This document shows positions 12,698 to 19,365 of a stretch of DNA of 19,365 nt, piece after piece. The stretch is from positions 1-19,365 of the forward strand of contig JALVXW010000312.1 of the NCBI GenBank assembly GCA_027038155.1. Direction: 5' to 3'. The position numbers and the translations under genes are program-made. Positions within the stretch are counted from its first letter, which is position 1. Each line of letters opens with the position of its first letter. The stretch comes from Sulfurovum sp. (GTDB lineage: Bacteria > Campylobacterota > Campylobacteria > Campylobacterales > Sulfurovaceae). The notes beneath the pieces were generated by a model. It did no database searches. It saw only the letters and a program-made list of their open reading frames with translations, and was not told the DNA's origin.

Positions 12698-13897
12698 ATG
12701 AAAAATCAACTAGAAAAACTGCGTGCAAAACTTGCACAGATCCAAGGTCGTATGACGACAATGTTAAACGAGAATCCTGATGGACTCGATGAAGCACAAA
12801 GTGCTGATTATGATCAGTTTGAAGCTGATTTCGATGCAACTCGTTCACAAATGCAAACAGTAGAAGCGCGTCTGAAAAAAGAACAAGAGCGCCAAAGCTT
12901 TTTAGGACAAGTACAGCGTGCACCACTTGCACATGGTGAGCCTATTGGTCAAAATGATGGTACTCCAGGTGATGGTGGAGATAAAAAAGAGGCTTATCGT
13001 GATGCATTTTGGGCTTCACAAACCCGTAAGCCTCTAACACCTGAACAAACTCGTGCGCTTGGTACTGGTGTCGCTGACAAAGGTGGGTATTTAGTACCTG
13101 AAGAGTTCCAAACGACCATCATTGAGAAATTAGCTGAAAAGTCGTATGTGCGTAATATTGCAACTGTAAGTACTTCAAGTTCAACTGAAAATATTCCTGT
13201 AGAGGGAATTGATGGTGCAAACGGATGGATTGATGAAGCAGGGACTTATCCAGAGAGTGACCCTACTGTTTCTCAAGTAGTTATGGGAGCTTATAAAACA
13301 GGTCGTATCATTAAAGTAAATGAAGAGTTGTTAAACGACAGCTTTACAAGTATTGAAGGATACATCTCAATGAAGTTTACAAAGTCAACAGTAAAAGCTG
13401 AAGAGGCTGCGTTTGTTAATGGTGATGGTAACTTGAAACCTACAGGGTTCTTGGTAGATGCAACACTTGGTGTGACTACTGCGGCAAACGATGCTATTAC
13501 TGCTGATGATATCATTGACCTTTGGGGAAGTCTGGATGAAGACTATGCTGCAAACGGTACTTGGATGATGAACCGCAATACACTTGTAAAACTTATGAAA
13601 CTCAAAGATGGTAACGGTGACTATCTTGTAAACAAAGGTTTATCTGGTGCCCCATCAACACTTCTTGGCCGTCTTATTGTTATTAATAAAAATATGCCTG
13701 ACATTGGTTCTGCTACAAAACCTATCGTGTTTGGTGACTTTTCTTATTACTTCATTAAAGACAGAACTATTATGACAATGAAACGTCTTGATGAGAAGTA
13801 TGCAGATGCTGGTCAAGTTGGATTTAGAATCGACAAACGTGTTGATGGAAAACTTGTTGTTTCTGAAGCTATTAACTACCTACAAATGGCAGCATAA
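12698..13897 (+). CDS. Major capsid protein, HK97 fold
   Basis: The 399-residue protein has an N-terminal coiled-coil delta domain (about 1-70, LEKLRAKLAQIQGRM ... VEARLKKEQERQ) that acts as scaffold. A G/P-rich linker follows (75-96), with the likely protease cut near here. The mature capsid domain starts at about 98. Family signatures are ADKGGYLVPEEFQTTIIEKL (126-145), IPVEGIDGANGWIDEAGTYPESD, and NGDGNLKPTGFL; the C-terminus GQVGFRIDKRVDGKLVV is typical. It directly follows the protease stop, with AAAGGAAATATAG before the ATG. Size and order match HK97 gp3-gp4-gp5. Confidence 0.95.
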   Translation: MKNQLEKLRAKLAQIQGRMTTMLNENPDGLDEAQSADYDQFEADFDATRSQMQTVEARLKKEQERQSFLGQVQRAPLAHGEPIGQNDGTPGDGGDKKEAYRDAFWASQTRKPLTPEQTRALGTGVADKGGYLVPEEFQTTIIEKLAEKSYVRNIATVSTSSSTENIPVEGIDGANGWIDEAGTYPESDPTVSQVVMGAYKTGRIIKVNEELLNDSFTSIEGYISMKFTKSTVKAEEAAFVNGDGNLKPTGFLVDATLGVTTAANDAITADDIIDLWGSLDEDYAANGTWMMNRNTLVKLMKLKDGNGDYLVNKGLSGAPSTLLGRLIVINKNMPDIGSATKPIVFGDFSYYFIKDRTIMTMKRLDEKYADAGQVGFRIDKRVDGKLVVSEAINYLQMAA

Positions 13898-13908
13898 AAG
13901 GCTAAATT

Positions 13909-14289
13909 ATGAGCAAACTAAAAGTTAAACTCCTTACCGGTCGCAGTGGCGTCGATGGGAGTTGTGTTCCTGGTGATAAGATTGACCTGTCTCTAAAAGA
14001 AGCGTTGATTCTTATAAAAAAAGGTCAGGCTGAACCGGTTGTAAAAAAAGCGTATGAAGCAGCTCTTGCAAAGCAAAAAGAACAAAGTGATGCAGATGCA
14101 AAAAAAGAAGCTGAGTTAAACGCAGCTCTTAAAAAAGAGACACTTGAACTTGAGCTTCGTGAGCTGTATGCAAAAGTAGCACTCAAAGTGGCTGAGATTG
14201 AGGGAATAATCTTAAGTGATGAAGAGATCACTGCGTTTGTAGATGAGAAGATGCAAGGTGAAGCGCTAAAAAAAGGTGAGGGTGAGTAA
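13909..14289 (+). CDS. Capsid-proximal small protein with coiled-coil tail
   Basis: The 126-residue protein has an N-terminal beta-rich part (1-45) with GVDGSCVPGDKIDLSLKEALILIKKGQAEPV. This pattern of a GD-turn, then a helix, then AxP, recurs in small phage head proteins coded after the capsid gene. Residues 46-126 are charged and helical (KEQSDADAKKEAELNAALKKE). The start has AAAGG eight bases upstream. It ends next to the connector gene with no gap. A head-vertex or head-completion accessory role is likely from position. I do not recognise an exact family. Confidence 0.75.
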   Translation: MSKLKVKLLTGRSGVDGSCVPGDKIDLSLKEALILIKKGQAEPVVKKAYEAALAKQKEQSDADAKKEAELNAALKKETLELELRELYAKVALKVAEIEGIILSDEEITAFVDEKMQGEALKKGEGE

Positions 14290-14820
14290 ATGAGTGTTGT
14301 TACTTTGCTTGAAGCCAAAGCACATTTAAGAGTGTTGGAGTCGTATGATGATGCGTACATTCAAAATATTATAGATGTTGCACAGGCTCAAGCAGAGGAG
14401 ATAACATCTCGATACCTGGAAGAGACAGCTACTGTTTTTTACCTTACTGAGGCAAAAGGAATTTTTGAGCTTCCAAAGTCACCGCTCATTGCAGTAGATA
14501 GCATTGAGTACTATTCAGAGAATTCCAGCCAGTACGAGACACTGAGTGCAGCATATTTTCTAGTGAATGACAAAAGAGAACCTGCGCAGATAAAGTTAAA
14601 TGCAAATTTCAATTTAAATATAGGCACTTTTCATCCACTCAAAGTTAGTTACAGAGCAGGGTATGTAACATTACCCGCACCACTGAGGCAGTGGATATTG
14701 ATGCGCATTGCAACGATGTATGAAAATCGTGAAGAGATTGTTATAGGAACTATTACATCAGACCTAAACAGCGACTACAATGATTTTCTCATATCTAAAT
14801 ACAGAGTAGGGCGTTTGTAA
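14290..14820 (+). CDS. Head-tail connector, gp6-like
   Basis: The 176-residue protein starts with TLLEAKAHLRVLESYDDAYIQNIIDVAQAQAEEIT (5-39), the helical signature of HK97 gp6-type adaptors. A beta-rich middle follows (ELPKSPLIAVDSIEYYS), then YRAGYVTLPAPLRQWILMRIATMYENRE. These proteins form a ring under the portal. Its TAA overlaps the next ATG by one base. The length is slightly above the 100-110 residues of HK97 gp6 but usual for the longer DUF3168-neighbour type with an inserted beta domain. Confidence 0.88.
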   Translation: MSVVTLLEAKAHLRVLESYDDAYIQNIIDVAQAQAEEITSRYLEETATVFYLTEAKGIFELPKSPLIAVDSIEYYSENSSQYETLSAAYFLVNDKREPAQIKLNANFNLNIGTFHPLKVSYRAGYVTLPAPLRQWILMRIATMYENREEIVIGTITSDLNSDYNDFLISKYRVGRL

Positions 14821-15134
14821 TGAGAAGTGGAAACTTAAAGCATAAAATAATCATCCAAACATATTCTGAAACACAGAATGACTTTGGAGAAGTTGTTAAA
14901 GGGTGGAGTGATTTTAAAACGGCTTATGCTTCCATAACTCCGGTAAGTGCAAAAGAGTTTTTTAAAGCAGGAATTCAAGCGGAAGTCACACATAAAATAG
15001 AAGTGAGATATTTAAAAGACATCAAGCCGAAGATGCGTGCGATGTATGGATCTCGTGAGTTTAGCATAGAGAGCGTTTTAGATATTCGTGAAGCACATAA
15101 AACTTTACAGCTTATGTGTACTGAGGTTGTGTAA
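14820..15134 (+). CDS. Head closure / head-tail adaptor protein
   Basis: The 104-residue protein has the pattern of the SPP1 gp16-like joining family: GNLKHKIIIQTYSETQNDFGEVVKGWSDFKTAYASITPVSAKEFF, then a short strand-rich C-terminus with GSREFSIESVLDIREAHKTLQLMCTEV. It would stack on the gp6-like ring and close the DNA-filled head. Coupled to the gene before it (TAATG) and directly followed by the next ATG. Confidence 0.88.
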   Translation: MRSGNLKHKIIIQTYSETQNDFGEVVKGWSDFKTAYASITPVSAKEFFKAGIQAEVTHKIEVRYLKDIKPKMRAMYGSREFSIESVLDIREAHKTLQLMCTEVV

Positions 15135-15605
15135 ATGAGTAAAGAAATTATTGATGTGAAAATTTATGGAATGAAAGAGTTGCTAAAAAAACTCAATAAG
15201 TTTCCTGCTAAAGTTCAAAATAGTATTTTGACAGGAGCTATAAGAGCTGGTGCAAAACTTGTTGCAGATGAAGCAAGAAAAAATGTTCCAAAGAAATCAC
15301 ATATGCTTGCAAAATCTATTGGAGTAAGAAAAAAAAGGAGCAAAGATAAAGATATTTTGTGGTTTGTTGTAGCTCCAATAACTAAACGTATTTGGACACT
15401 AGAAGAGCGTCATGGTAAAAAGCACTACAACTATGGAAATATTGTAGAAGTAGGTAGAAGTCCATATGCTATTGAGCATGGGTGGTCCGCAATGGCAGCA
15501 CATCCATATATGCGACCTGCCTTTGAAAACAAAGGTGAAGAAGCTATAAACGAGACTAGAAAATATATGGCAAAAAGACTTTCAAAAGTAGTGGCTAAAT
15601 TATGA
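15135..15605 (+). CDS. Tail completion protein, HK97 gp10-like
   Basis: The 156-residue protein matches the HK97-gp10 family: IYGMKELLKKLNKFPAKVQNSILTGAIRAGAKLVADEARKNVPKKS, a basic middle, then NIVEVGRSPYAIEHGWSAMAAHPYMRPAFENKG. In siphoviruses it acts at the head-tail joint or the tail end near the terminator. Its stop overlaps the next start (ATGA at 15602-15605). The protein is strongly basic. Confidence 0.88.
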   Translation: MSKEIIDVKIYGMKELLKKLNKFPAKVQNSILTGAIRAGAKLVADEARKNVPKKSHMLAKSIGVRKKRSKDKDILWFVVAPITKRIWTLEERHGKKHYNYGNIVEVGRSPYAIEHGWSAMAAHPYMRPAFENKGEEAINETRKYMAKRLSKVVAKL

Positions 15606-15946
15606 TTGAAGAAAAATTATACACATATATAAAAGATAAAATACCTATATTAAGTGGAAGAATTTATCCTAAATTGATGCCGCAAGATTGTAAAAAACCA
15701 GCCGTTGTTTATGGTGTTGTAAATGATTCTGATGTAGAAACTTTAGGCTGTGTTGTAGGAAATATTATTAGGTTTCAGATTGATATATATAGCTTTAGCT
15801 ATAGCGAAGTCAAGATGATAAAAAACGAAATAAAAACAGCTCTATATAATTTTGAATATAAGCCTCATAATCTTTCATCTATGGATAATTATGAGGAAGA
15901 TACAAAACTATACAGAGATATGTTGGATTTTAAATTTAAAATATAA
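15602..15946 (+). CDS. Tail terminator protein, DUF3168-like
   Basis: The 114-residue protein begins with IEEKLYTYIKDKIPILSGRIYPKLMPQDCKKPAVVYGVV, the standard opening of DUF3168/gp17-type tail terminators, and continues with a RFQIDIYSFSYSEVKMIKNEIKTAL helix-strand unit. It would cap the tail tube and join it to the head. It overlaps the previous gene by four bases and precedes the tail tube gene. Confidence 0.85.
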   Translation: MIEEKLYTYIKDKIPILSGRIYPKLMPQDCKKPAVVYGVVNDSDVETLGCVVGNIIRFQIDIYSFSYSEVKMIKNEIKTALYNFEYKPHNLSSMDNYEEDTKLYRDMLDFKFKI

Positions 15947-15957
15947 GGAAAGATATT

Positions 15958-16392
15958 ATGGCAGATGAATTACAGGGTTTTGAGAATGTTACATTGAGTA
16001 TTACACCAATAGGTGGAACTAAAGTGAGTACGCAATGTATTTTTGATCTTAGTGGGCTTGGCAGCAGCAGAAGTTCTAATAAAAAGAAATGTTTGAACAA
16101 TAAAACACTTTTGGCAGTTGGAACAAAAGAGTATGAAACTCTGAGTTTCTCTTTACCATATAGTGAGACTGCTGATGAGTTTCATGCCGTTGCAGTGAGT
16201 GAGTATGATGATAATAATACAGTAGCACTTGAATTGGTGTTTGATAATATGCCAGATGGTGGTACAAATGGAACTACTATATCTGGTAATGCAAAAATAA
16301 TTTCTTACAAACCAGATAATGATAGCAACTCGATTGTTTCGTCTTTTACAATGGATTGGGCAGGTGCGCCAACTACTAAAGGAGCAGCATAA
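15958..16392 (+). CDS. Major tail tube protein
   Basis: The 144-residue protein is strand-rich, with an early ENVTLSITPIGGT and a later SFTMDWAGAPTTKG ending, as in siphovirus tube proteins. It lies between the terminator and the chaperones, which is the fixed place of the tube gene. AAGGAAAG lies before the start. The C-terminal codons contain the AAAGGAG ribosome site of the chaperone gene. It would polymerise around the tape measure. Confidence 0.85.
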   Translation: MADELQGFENVTLSITPIGGTKVSTQCIFDLSGLGSSRSSNKKKCLNNKTLLAVGTKEYETLSFSLPYSETADEFHAVAVSEYDDNNTVALELVFDNMPDGGTNGTTISGNAKIISYKPDNDSNSIVSSFTMDWAGAPTTKGAA

Positions 16393-16393
16393 G

Positions 16394-16732
16394 ATGTTAG
16401 ATAAAGAAGAACTACTTACTAAATTTGGACTTGGAACTAAAACTGTTGCTTTGGAATCAGTTGATGCAGAAGTAGAAATAAAACGTCTTACTATTGCACA
16501 AAGACAAGAAGTTAATGAAGTGCTTTTTGGTGATGCAAAAATTCAAAAAGCTGGTAAAAATATGGAAATAGAAGTGACTCGATATAACAAAGCAGCACTT
16601 ATAGGTGTGAGCTACGGTTTAACAAAACCAAAGCTTTCAACAAGAGAAATATCGCATCTTAGTGAAAATGCTAACGATTTTATAATTGAAGTTTTTAATG
16701 CAATTCAAGAATTTGATGAACCAAAAAAGTAG
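16394..16732 (+). CDS. Tail assembly chaperone G
   Basis: The 112-residue protein starts MLDKEELLTKFG and has EVEIKRLTIAQRQEVNEVLFGDA, the pattern of lambda gpG-like chaperones. AAAGGAG (16378-16384) lies nine bases before the ATG at 16394, so an in-frame upstream start at 16319 was rejected. It ends CCA AAA AAG TAG. The A AAA AAG at 16723-16729 allows a -1 shift into the next frame. The protein would bind the tape measure during tail assembly. Confidence 0.88.
   Translation: MLDKEELLTKFGLGTKTVALESVDAEVEIKRLTIAQRQEVNEVLFGDAKIQKAGKNMEIEVTRYNKAALIGVSYGLTKPKLSTREISHLSENANDFIIEVFNAIQEFDEPKK
16723..16729 (+). promoter_or_regulatory. Programmed -1 ribosomal frameshift site (A AAA AAG)
   Basis: The heptamer A AAA AAG is in the correct phase for a -1 shift and lies directly before the G stop. 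The -1 frame opens only at 16720, just ahead of the site, so the slip falls inside a 13-base overlap. A weak TTCCT/AGGAA stem (16744-16748 with 16770-16774) could stimulate it. Confidence 0.82.
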
Positions 16733-17022
16733 AAGGGCGAGAGTTCCTTTTTAAAATAGCTTTAGCTCTAGGAAGAACAGTTTATGAACTAGAAAATTCT
16801 ATGAGTGAGAGTGAACTGCGTGAGTGGGCAGAATATTTATCATATTATCCACTTCATGTAGATAGAAATGAGTATCAATTAGCAGTAATCTCTAAAATAC
16901 ATGCTAGTAGTTCTAAAAAACAGTTTGAGACAAAAGATTTCATTATTTCTGGAAAAAAACATACGCGTAAGAAAATGAGTAAGTCTAAACTTAATGATTA
17001 TATATTAAAAGCAATGGAGTAA
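16729..17022 (+). CDS. T extension of tail assembly chaperone, made as GT fusion
   Basis: This frame has no start of its own before 16801. It is read as a fusion to G after the -1 shift, adding 97 residues for a GT product of about 209. It reads VEGREFLFKIALALGRTVYE, then MSESELREWAEYLSYYPLHV and DRNEYQLAVISKIHA, the typical T-domain with W and P in a helical repeat. In lambda, the G/GT ratio controls tail assembly and T contacts the tube. Taking the ATG at 16801 as a separate gene would lose the first conserved helix. GGAG at its end serves the tape measure gene. Confidence 0.85.
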   Translation, partial: VEGREFLFKIALALGRTVYELENSMSESELREWAEYLSYYPLHVDRNEYQLAVISKIHASSSKKQFETKDFIISGKKHTRKKMSKSKLNDYILKAME

Positions 17023-17027
17023 TAAAT

Positions 17028-19365
17028 ATGTCAAATACAATTGGAACTGTAATGATAGATATTAAAGCAGATACATCAAAGCTCATTAAGCAGACTGAAA
17101 AAGCACAAAAATATATGCAAAAGACAGTAGGAAATATGCAAAAATCTGTTTTAGGTTTGGCTGCCGCATATGTAACTGTTGAAACCGCTGTAAAAGGTAT
17201 GGAACTAGTTTTTGAACAAGCAAAAGCGATGGTAAAAGTTGCTGCGCAGTTTGAACAATTTGATGCTACTCTAAAAACACTTACAGGGAGTTCGCAAGCA
17301 GCAGAACAGTCTATGAAGTGGATATCTGACTTCGCTTCTAAAACTCCTTTTAATATAGATAAAGTAACTTCAAGCTTTATTAGTTTAAAAAGTTATGGAT
17401 TAGATCCTACAGATGGGCTTTTAAGAACACTCGGTGATACAAGTGCAGCGATGGGCAAAGATATTCAGCAAAGCGTGGAAGCGATGGCTGATGCAGTTGT
17501 TGGAGAAAACGAGAGACTAAAAGAATATGGTATTAGAGCTTCAAAGATGGGAAATCAGATAAAATACTCATGGACAAATGCAAGTGGTGAGATGCGACAA
17601 GCTATTGTTGAAAACAATAGTGCAATTATAGAAAGTACACTTTCTGCTATTTTCAATTCAAAATATGCAGGAGCTATGGAAGCACAGTCTAAAACATGGA
17701 ATGGGATGATTTCAAATTTACAAGACAACTGGACAATATTTGAAAAAAATCTTATGGATAGTGGTGTTTTTGATTATTTAAAAGCTATTGTAACGGTCAT
17801 TGGGGATTATTTAACAAATGCATTTGGAAAAACTATTGAATCAAGTGCAGCTTTTTCAAAATATGTAATTGATGGTATAAAAAGTATTATTTCTTCTTTC
17901 GGATATACATATGATGCGCTAGAGACTTTTGGAGATTATTTTACTGTTGTTGGAAAAATTGCAGAACTTGCATTTGATGGGATAATGGTAGGGGCTCTTG
18001 GACTAGGAAGTGGAATTGTAAATACATTTGAAGATATTATTGATGGCATAAATAAAGGTTTTGAGAGCTTAGTCAATGGTGTTATTTCTGCTATAAATAG
18101 TGTATTAGATATAGCGGCTAGCTTTGGTGTTGGAGATGGTGGAAATATTGGAAACATAAAACTTGGAAAAATAGATGTCGGAGGAGATTTTCTAAAAAGC
18201 TACTCTGATGCGGCAGATAAAGTATTTATTCAAACAAGTAAAGAACTAGGAAAAGCATGGGATGATTTATTAGATGCAAATAGCGGTCAAGCTTTTGCAG
18301 ACAACATGCTTAAAAAAATAGATGTAGCATATGATAAAATAAAAAATACACCGACTATTAATAATGATAAAACAGACTTTGGAGATATTCCAACAACGAA
18401 AGCAACAGATAAAGCAACTCAATCTTTAAAAGATTATGATACTACTCTTAATGATATTGATATAAGCACAGGTGATTTAAAAAATACTACAGATGATGTA
18501 AGTGACAATTTTTCAAATCTAAATGACACTCTTTATTCAAAAACCGACGACAACAATACATATACAGTGACTAATGCAATAAATGATAGTTTTGATTCTC
18601 TAAATAATACAGCAAGCACAACTGTAGATGCTGTAGATGATGTTTCAAAATCATTAGATAAGTTTATATTTAAGTTTCAAGATACATTTATAAACAGCAT
18701 TAACTCAACGATGCAATCACTTGATTCTATTAGTCAAAAATCATCATTGAATACTCTTTCATATGAAGATGCACTAACAAACGCTTCATCAAAAAGAGAT
18801 GCTCTTATCAATAATCCGTTAGATGTTACCATCGGAAAACAATATACAGATGCATACAATACTTTTATAGATTCAGCAGATAAATATTTAGGTGATATGA
18901 AAAATTTCTCTTCGCAACAAGATTATATGTTTGCTCAAGCAACAGTAGGTTCTCAAGCAAAAACATTTCAAGATACTGCCGAAGATACTGTTAATGTATT
19001 AGAGTCGATGAATAATTTCTTATCAACAATAAATCAAGCTTTTTCTGATGGAGTTTTAACAGATGAGGAAAAGGCAACAATTTCTAATGTTGCTACAAAT
19101 GTGAATGCAAATAATGAAACACTTCTAGGAAATTCAAGTGTAGTAGTTGCTGGATTACATGGAATTCCAACTTCTTTGGATTCTCAAGAATATTACAACA
19201 ACAGCGGTCTTGCAACAGATAACAATATATCTGCTCAGGAATATTACAACAACAGCGGTCTTGCAACAGATAACAATATATCTGCTCAGGAATATTACAA
19301 CAACAGCGGTCTTGCAACAGATAACAATATATCTGCTCAGGAATATTACAACAACAGCGGTCTTG
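17028..19365 (+). CDS. Tail tape measure protein, partial
   Basis: 779 codons are visible before the window ends. The N-terminal part matches PhageMin_Tail-type tape measures: helical ADTSKLIKQTEKAQKYMQ, FEQFDATLKTLTGSSQAAEQ, SDFASKTPFNIDKVTSSFIS, and MGKDIQQSVEAMADAVVGEN. A hydrophobic glycine-rich stretch (about 308-331) may insert in the host membrane during DNA entry. From residue about 440 the protein is rich in D, N, T and S. At residue 720 a 17-residue tandem repeat begins (QEYYNNSGLATDNNISA) and runs off the edge. The protein sets tail length and helps DNA pass into the cell. GGAG precedes the ATG by eight bases. Confidence 0.92.
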   Translation, partial: MSNTIGTVMIDIKADTSKLIKQTEKAQKYMQKTVGNMQKSVLGLAAAYVTVETAVKGMELVFEQAKAMVKVAAQFEQFDATLKTLTGSSQAAEQSMKWISDFASKTPFNIDKVTSSFISLKSYGLDPTDGLLRTLGDTSAAMGKDIQQSVEAMADAVVGENERLKEYGIRASKMGNQIKYSWTNASGEMRQAIVENNSAIIESTLSAIFNSKYAGAMEAQSKTWNGMISNLQDNWTIFEKNLMDSGVFDYLKAIVTVIGDYLTNAFGKTIESSAAFSKYVIDGIKSIISSFGYTYDALETFGDYFTVVGKIAELAFDGIMVGALGLGSGIVNTFEDIIDGINKGFESLVNGVISAINSVLDIAASFGVGDGGNIGNIKLGKIDVGGDFLKSYSDAADKVFIQTSKELGKAWDDLLDANSGQAFADNMLKKIDVAYDKIKNTPTINNDKTDFGDIPTTKATDKATQSLKDYDTTLNDIDISTGDLKNTTDDVSDNFSNLNDTLYSKTDDNNTYTVTNAINDSFDSLNNTASTTVDAVDDVSKSLDKFIFKFQDTFINSINSTMQSLDSISQKSSLNTLSYEDALTNASSKRDALINNPLDVTIGKQYTDAYNTFIDSADKYLGDMKNFSSQQDYMFAQATVGSQAKTFQDTAEDTVNVLESMNNFLSTINQAFSDGVLTDEEKATISNVATNVNANNETLLGNSSVVVAGLHGIPTSLDSQEYYNNSGLATDNNISAQEYYNNSGLATDNNISAQEYYNNSGLATDNNISAQEYYNNSGL
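19185..19365 (+). repeat. 51-bp tandem repeat in the tape measure gene
   Basis: Units start at 19185, 19236, 19287 and 19338: three full copies and 28 bases of a fourth at the window end. Copies differ by one base (CAA in the first, CAG later), so expansion was recent or homogenisation is active. The unit is a multiple of three, so copy number can change without breaking the frame. The total number is unknown. Confidence 0.95.

Noticed and set aside
16319..16393. Upstream start for the tail chaperone G.
   Set aside because: It would overlap most of the tail tube C-terminus. AAAGGAG fits the ATG at 16394.
19185..19365. CRISPR-like array.
   Set aside because: The units are contiguous 51-bp repeats with no spacers, and they are in frame with the tape measure protein.
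1..19365. Integrase, attachment sites, lysis cassette, tRNA.
   Set aside because: I saw no tyrosine or serine recombinase motifs, endolysin or tRNA-like cloverleaf. These would have to lie outside the window.

Overview
The window is the immunity, early, replication and head-to-tail part of a temperate, long-tailed (siphovirus-type) prophage or phage with an HK97-like head. No bacterial housekeeping gene, tRNA, rRNA, integrase or attachment site is visible. The AT-rich coding style suggests a Campylobacterota host (Sulfurimonas/Arcobacter-like). That host assignment is an inference from sequence style only.

Left arm (1-1504, minus strand): a compact leftward operon of five frames, four of them under 65 codons. 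It ends in a large multi-helix-turn-helix protein that runs off the window edge. Most of these frames are absent from a simple long-ORF scan, but they have good ribosome sites and stop/start coupling.

Accessory and immunity region (1505-4413): two membrane-protein genes with their own consensus -10 boxes flank a small minus-strand unit. That unit has a 49-codon frame, a 20-codon very hydrophobic peptide and a terminator hairpin. Next come a membrane zinc-ribbon gene on + and a convergent LexA/CI-type repressor on -. Perfect 15-bp palindromes TTACTAnnnTAGTAA occur twice before the zinc-ribbon gene and twice, plus one degenerate copy, in the repressor/Cro intergenic region. They look like the O-left and O-right operators of the switch.

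Early rightward operon (4414-8165): Cro-like HTH, CII/CP76-type regulator, HTH_39-type protein, DnaB-like helicase, O-like replication protein, CI-N-terminal-like HTH protein and HNH endonuclease. The replication-protein gene contains four iterons spaced exactly 23 bp apart, followed by an A-rich stretch, which is a lambda-type origin inside the initiator gene. The first genes would be repressed by CI in the lysogen. The helicase and initiator would start replication on induction.

Packaging and head (8166-13897): a G/C-rich intergenic region that may hold cos, P27-type small terminase, large terminase, a terminator, a small membrane protein, portal, U35 protease and HK97-fold major capsid protein.

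Connector and tail (13909-19365): a small capsid-proximal protein, gp6-like connector, head closure, gp10-like tail completion, tail terminator, tail tube, and tail assembly chaperones G and GT joined by an A AAA AAG -1 frameshift. The tape measure gene follows and is cut by the window end inside a 51-bp tandem repeat. The order matches the usual HK97/lambda-type structural module closely.
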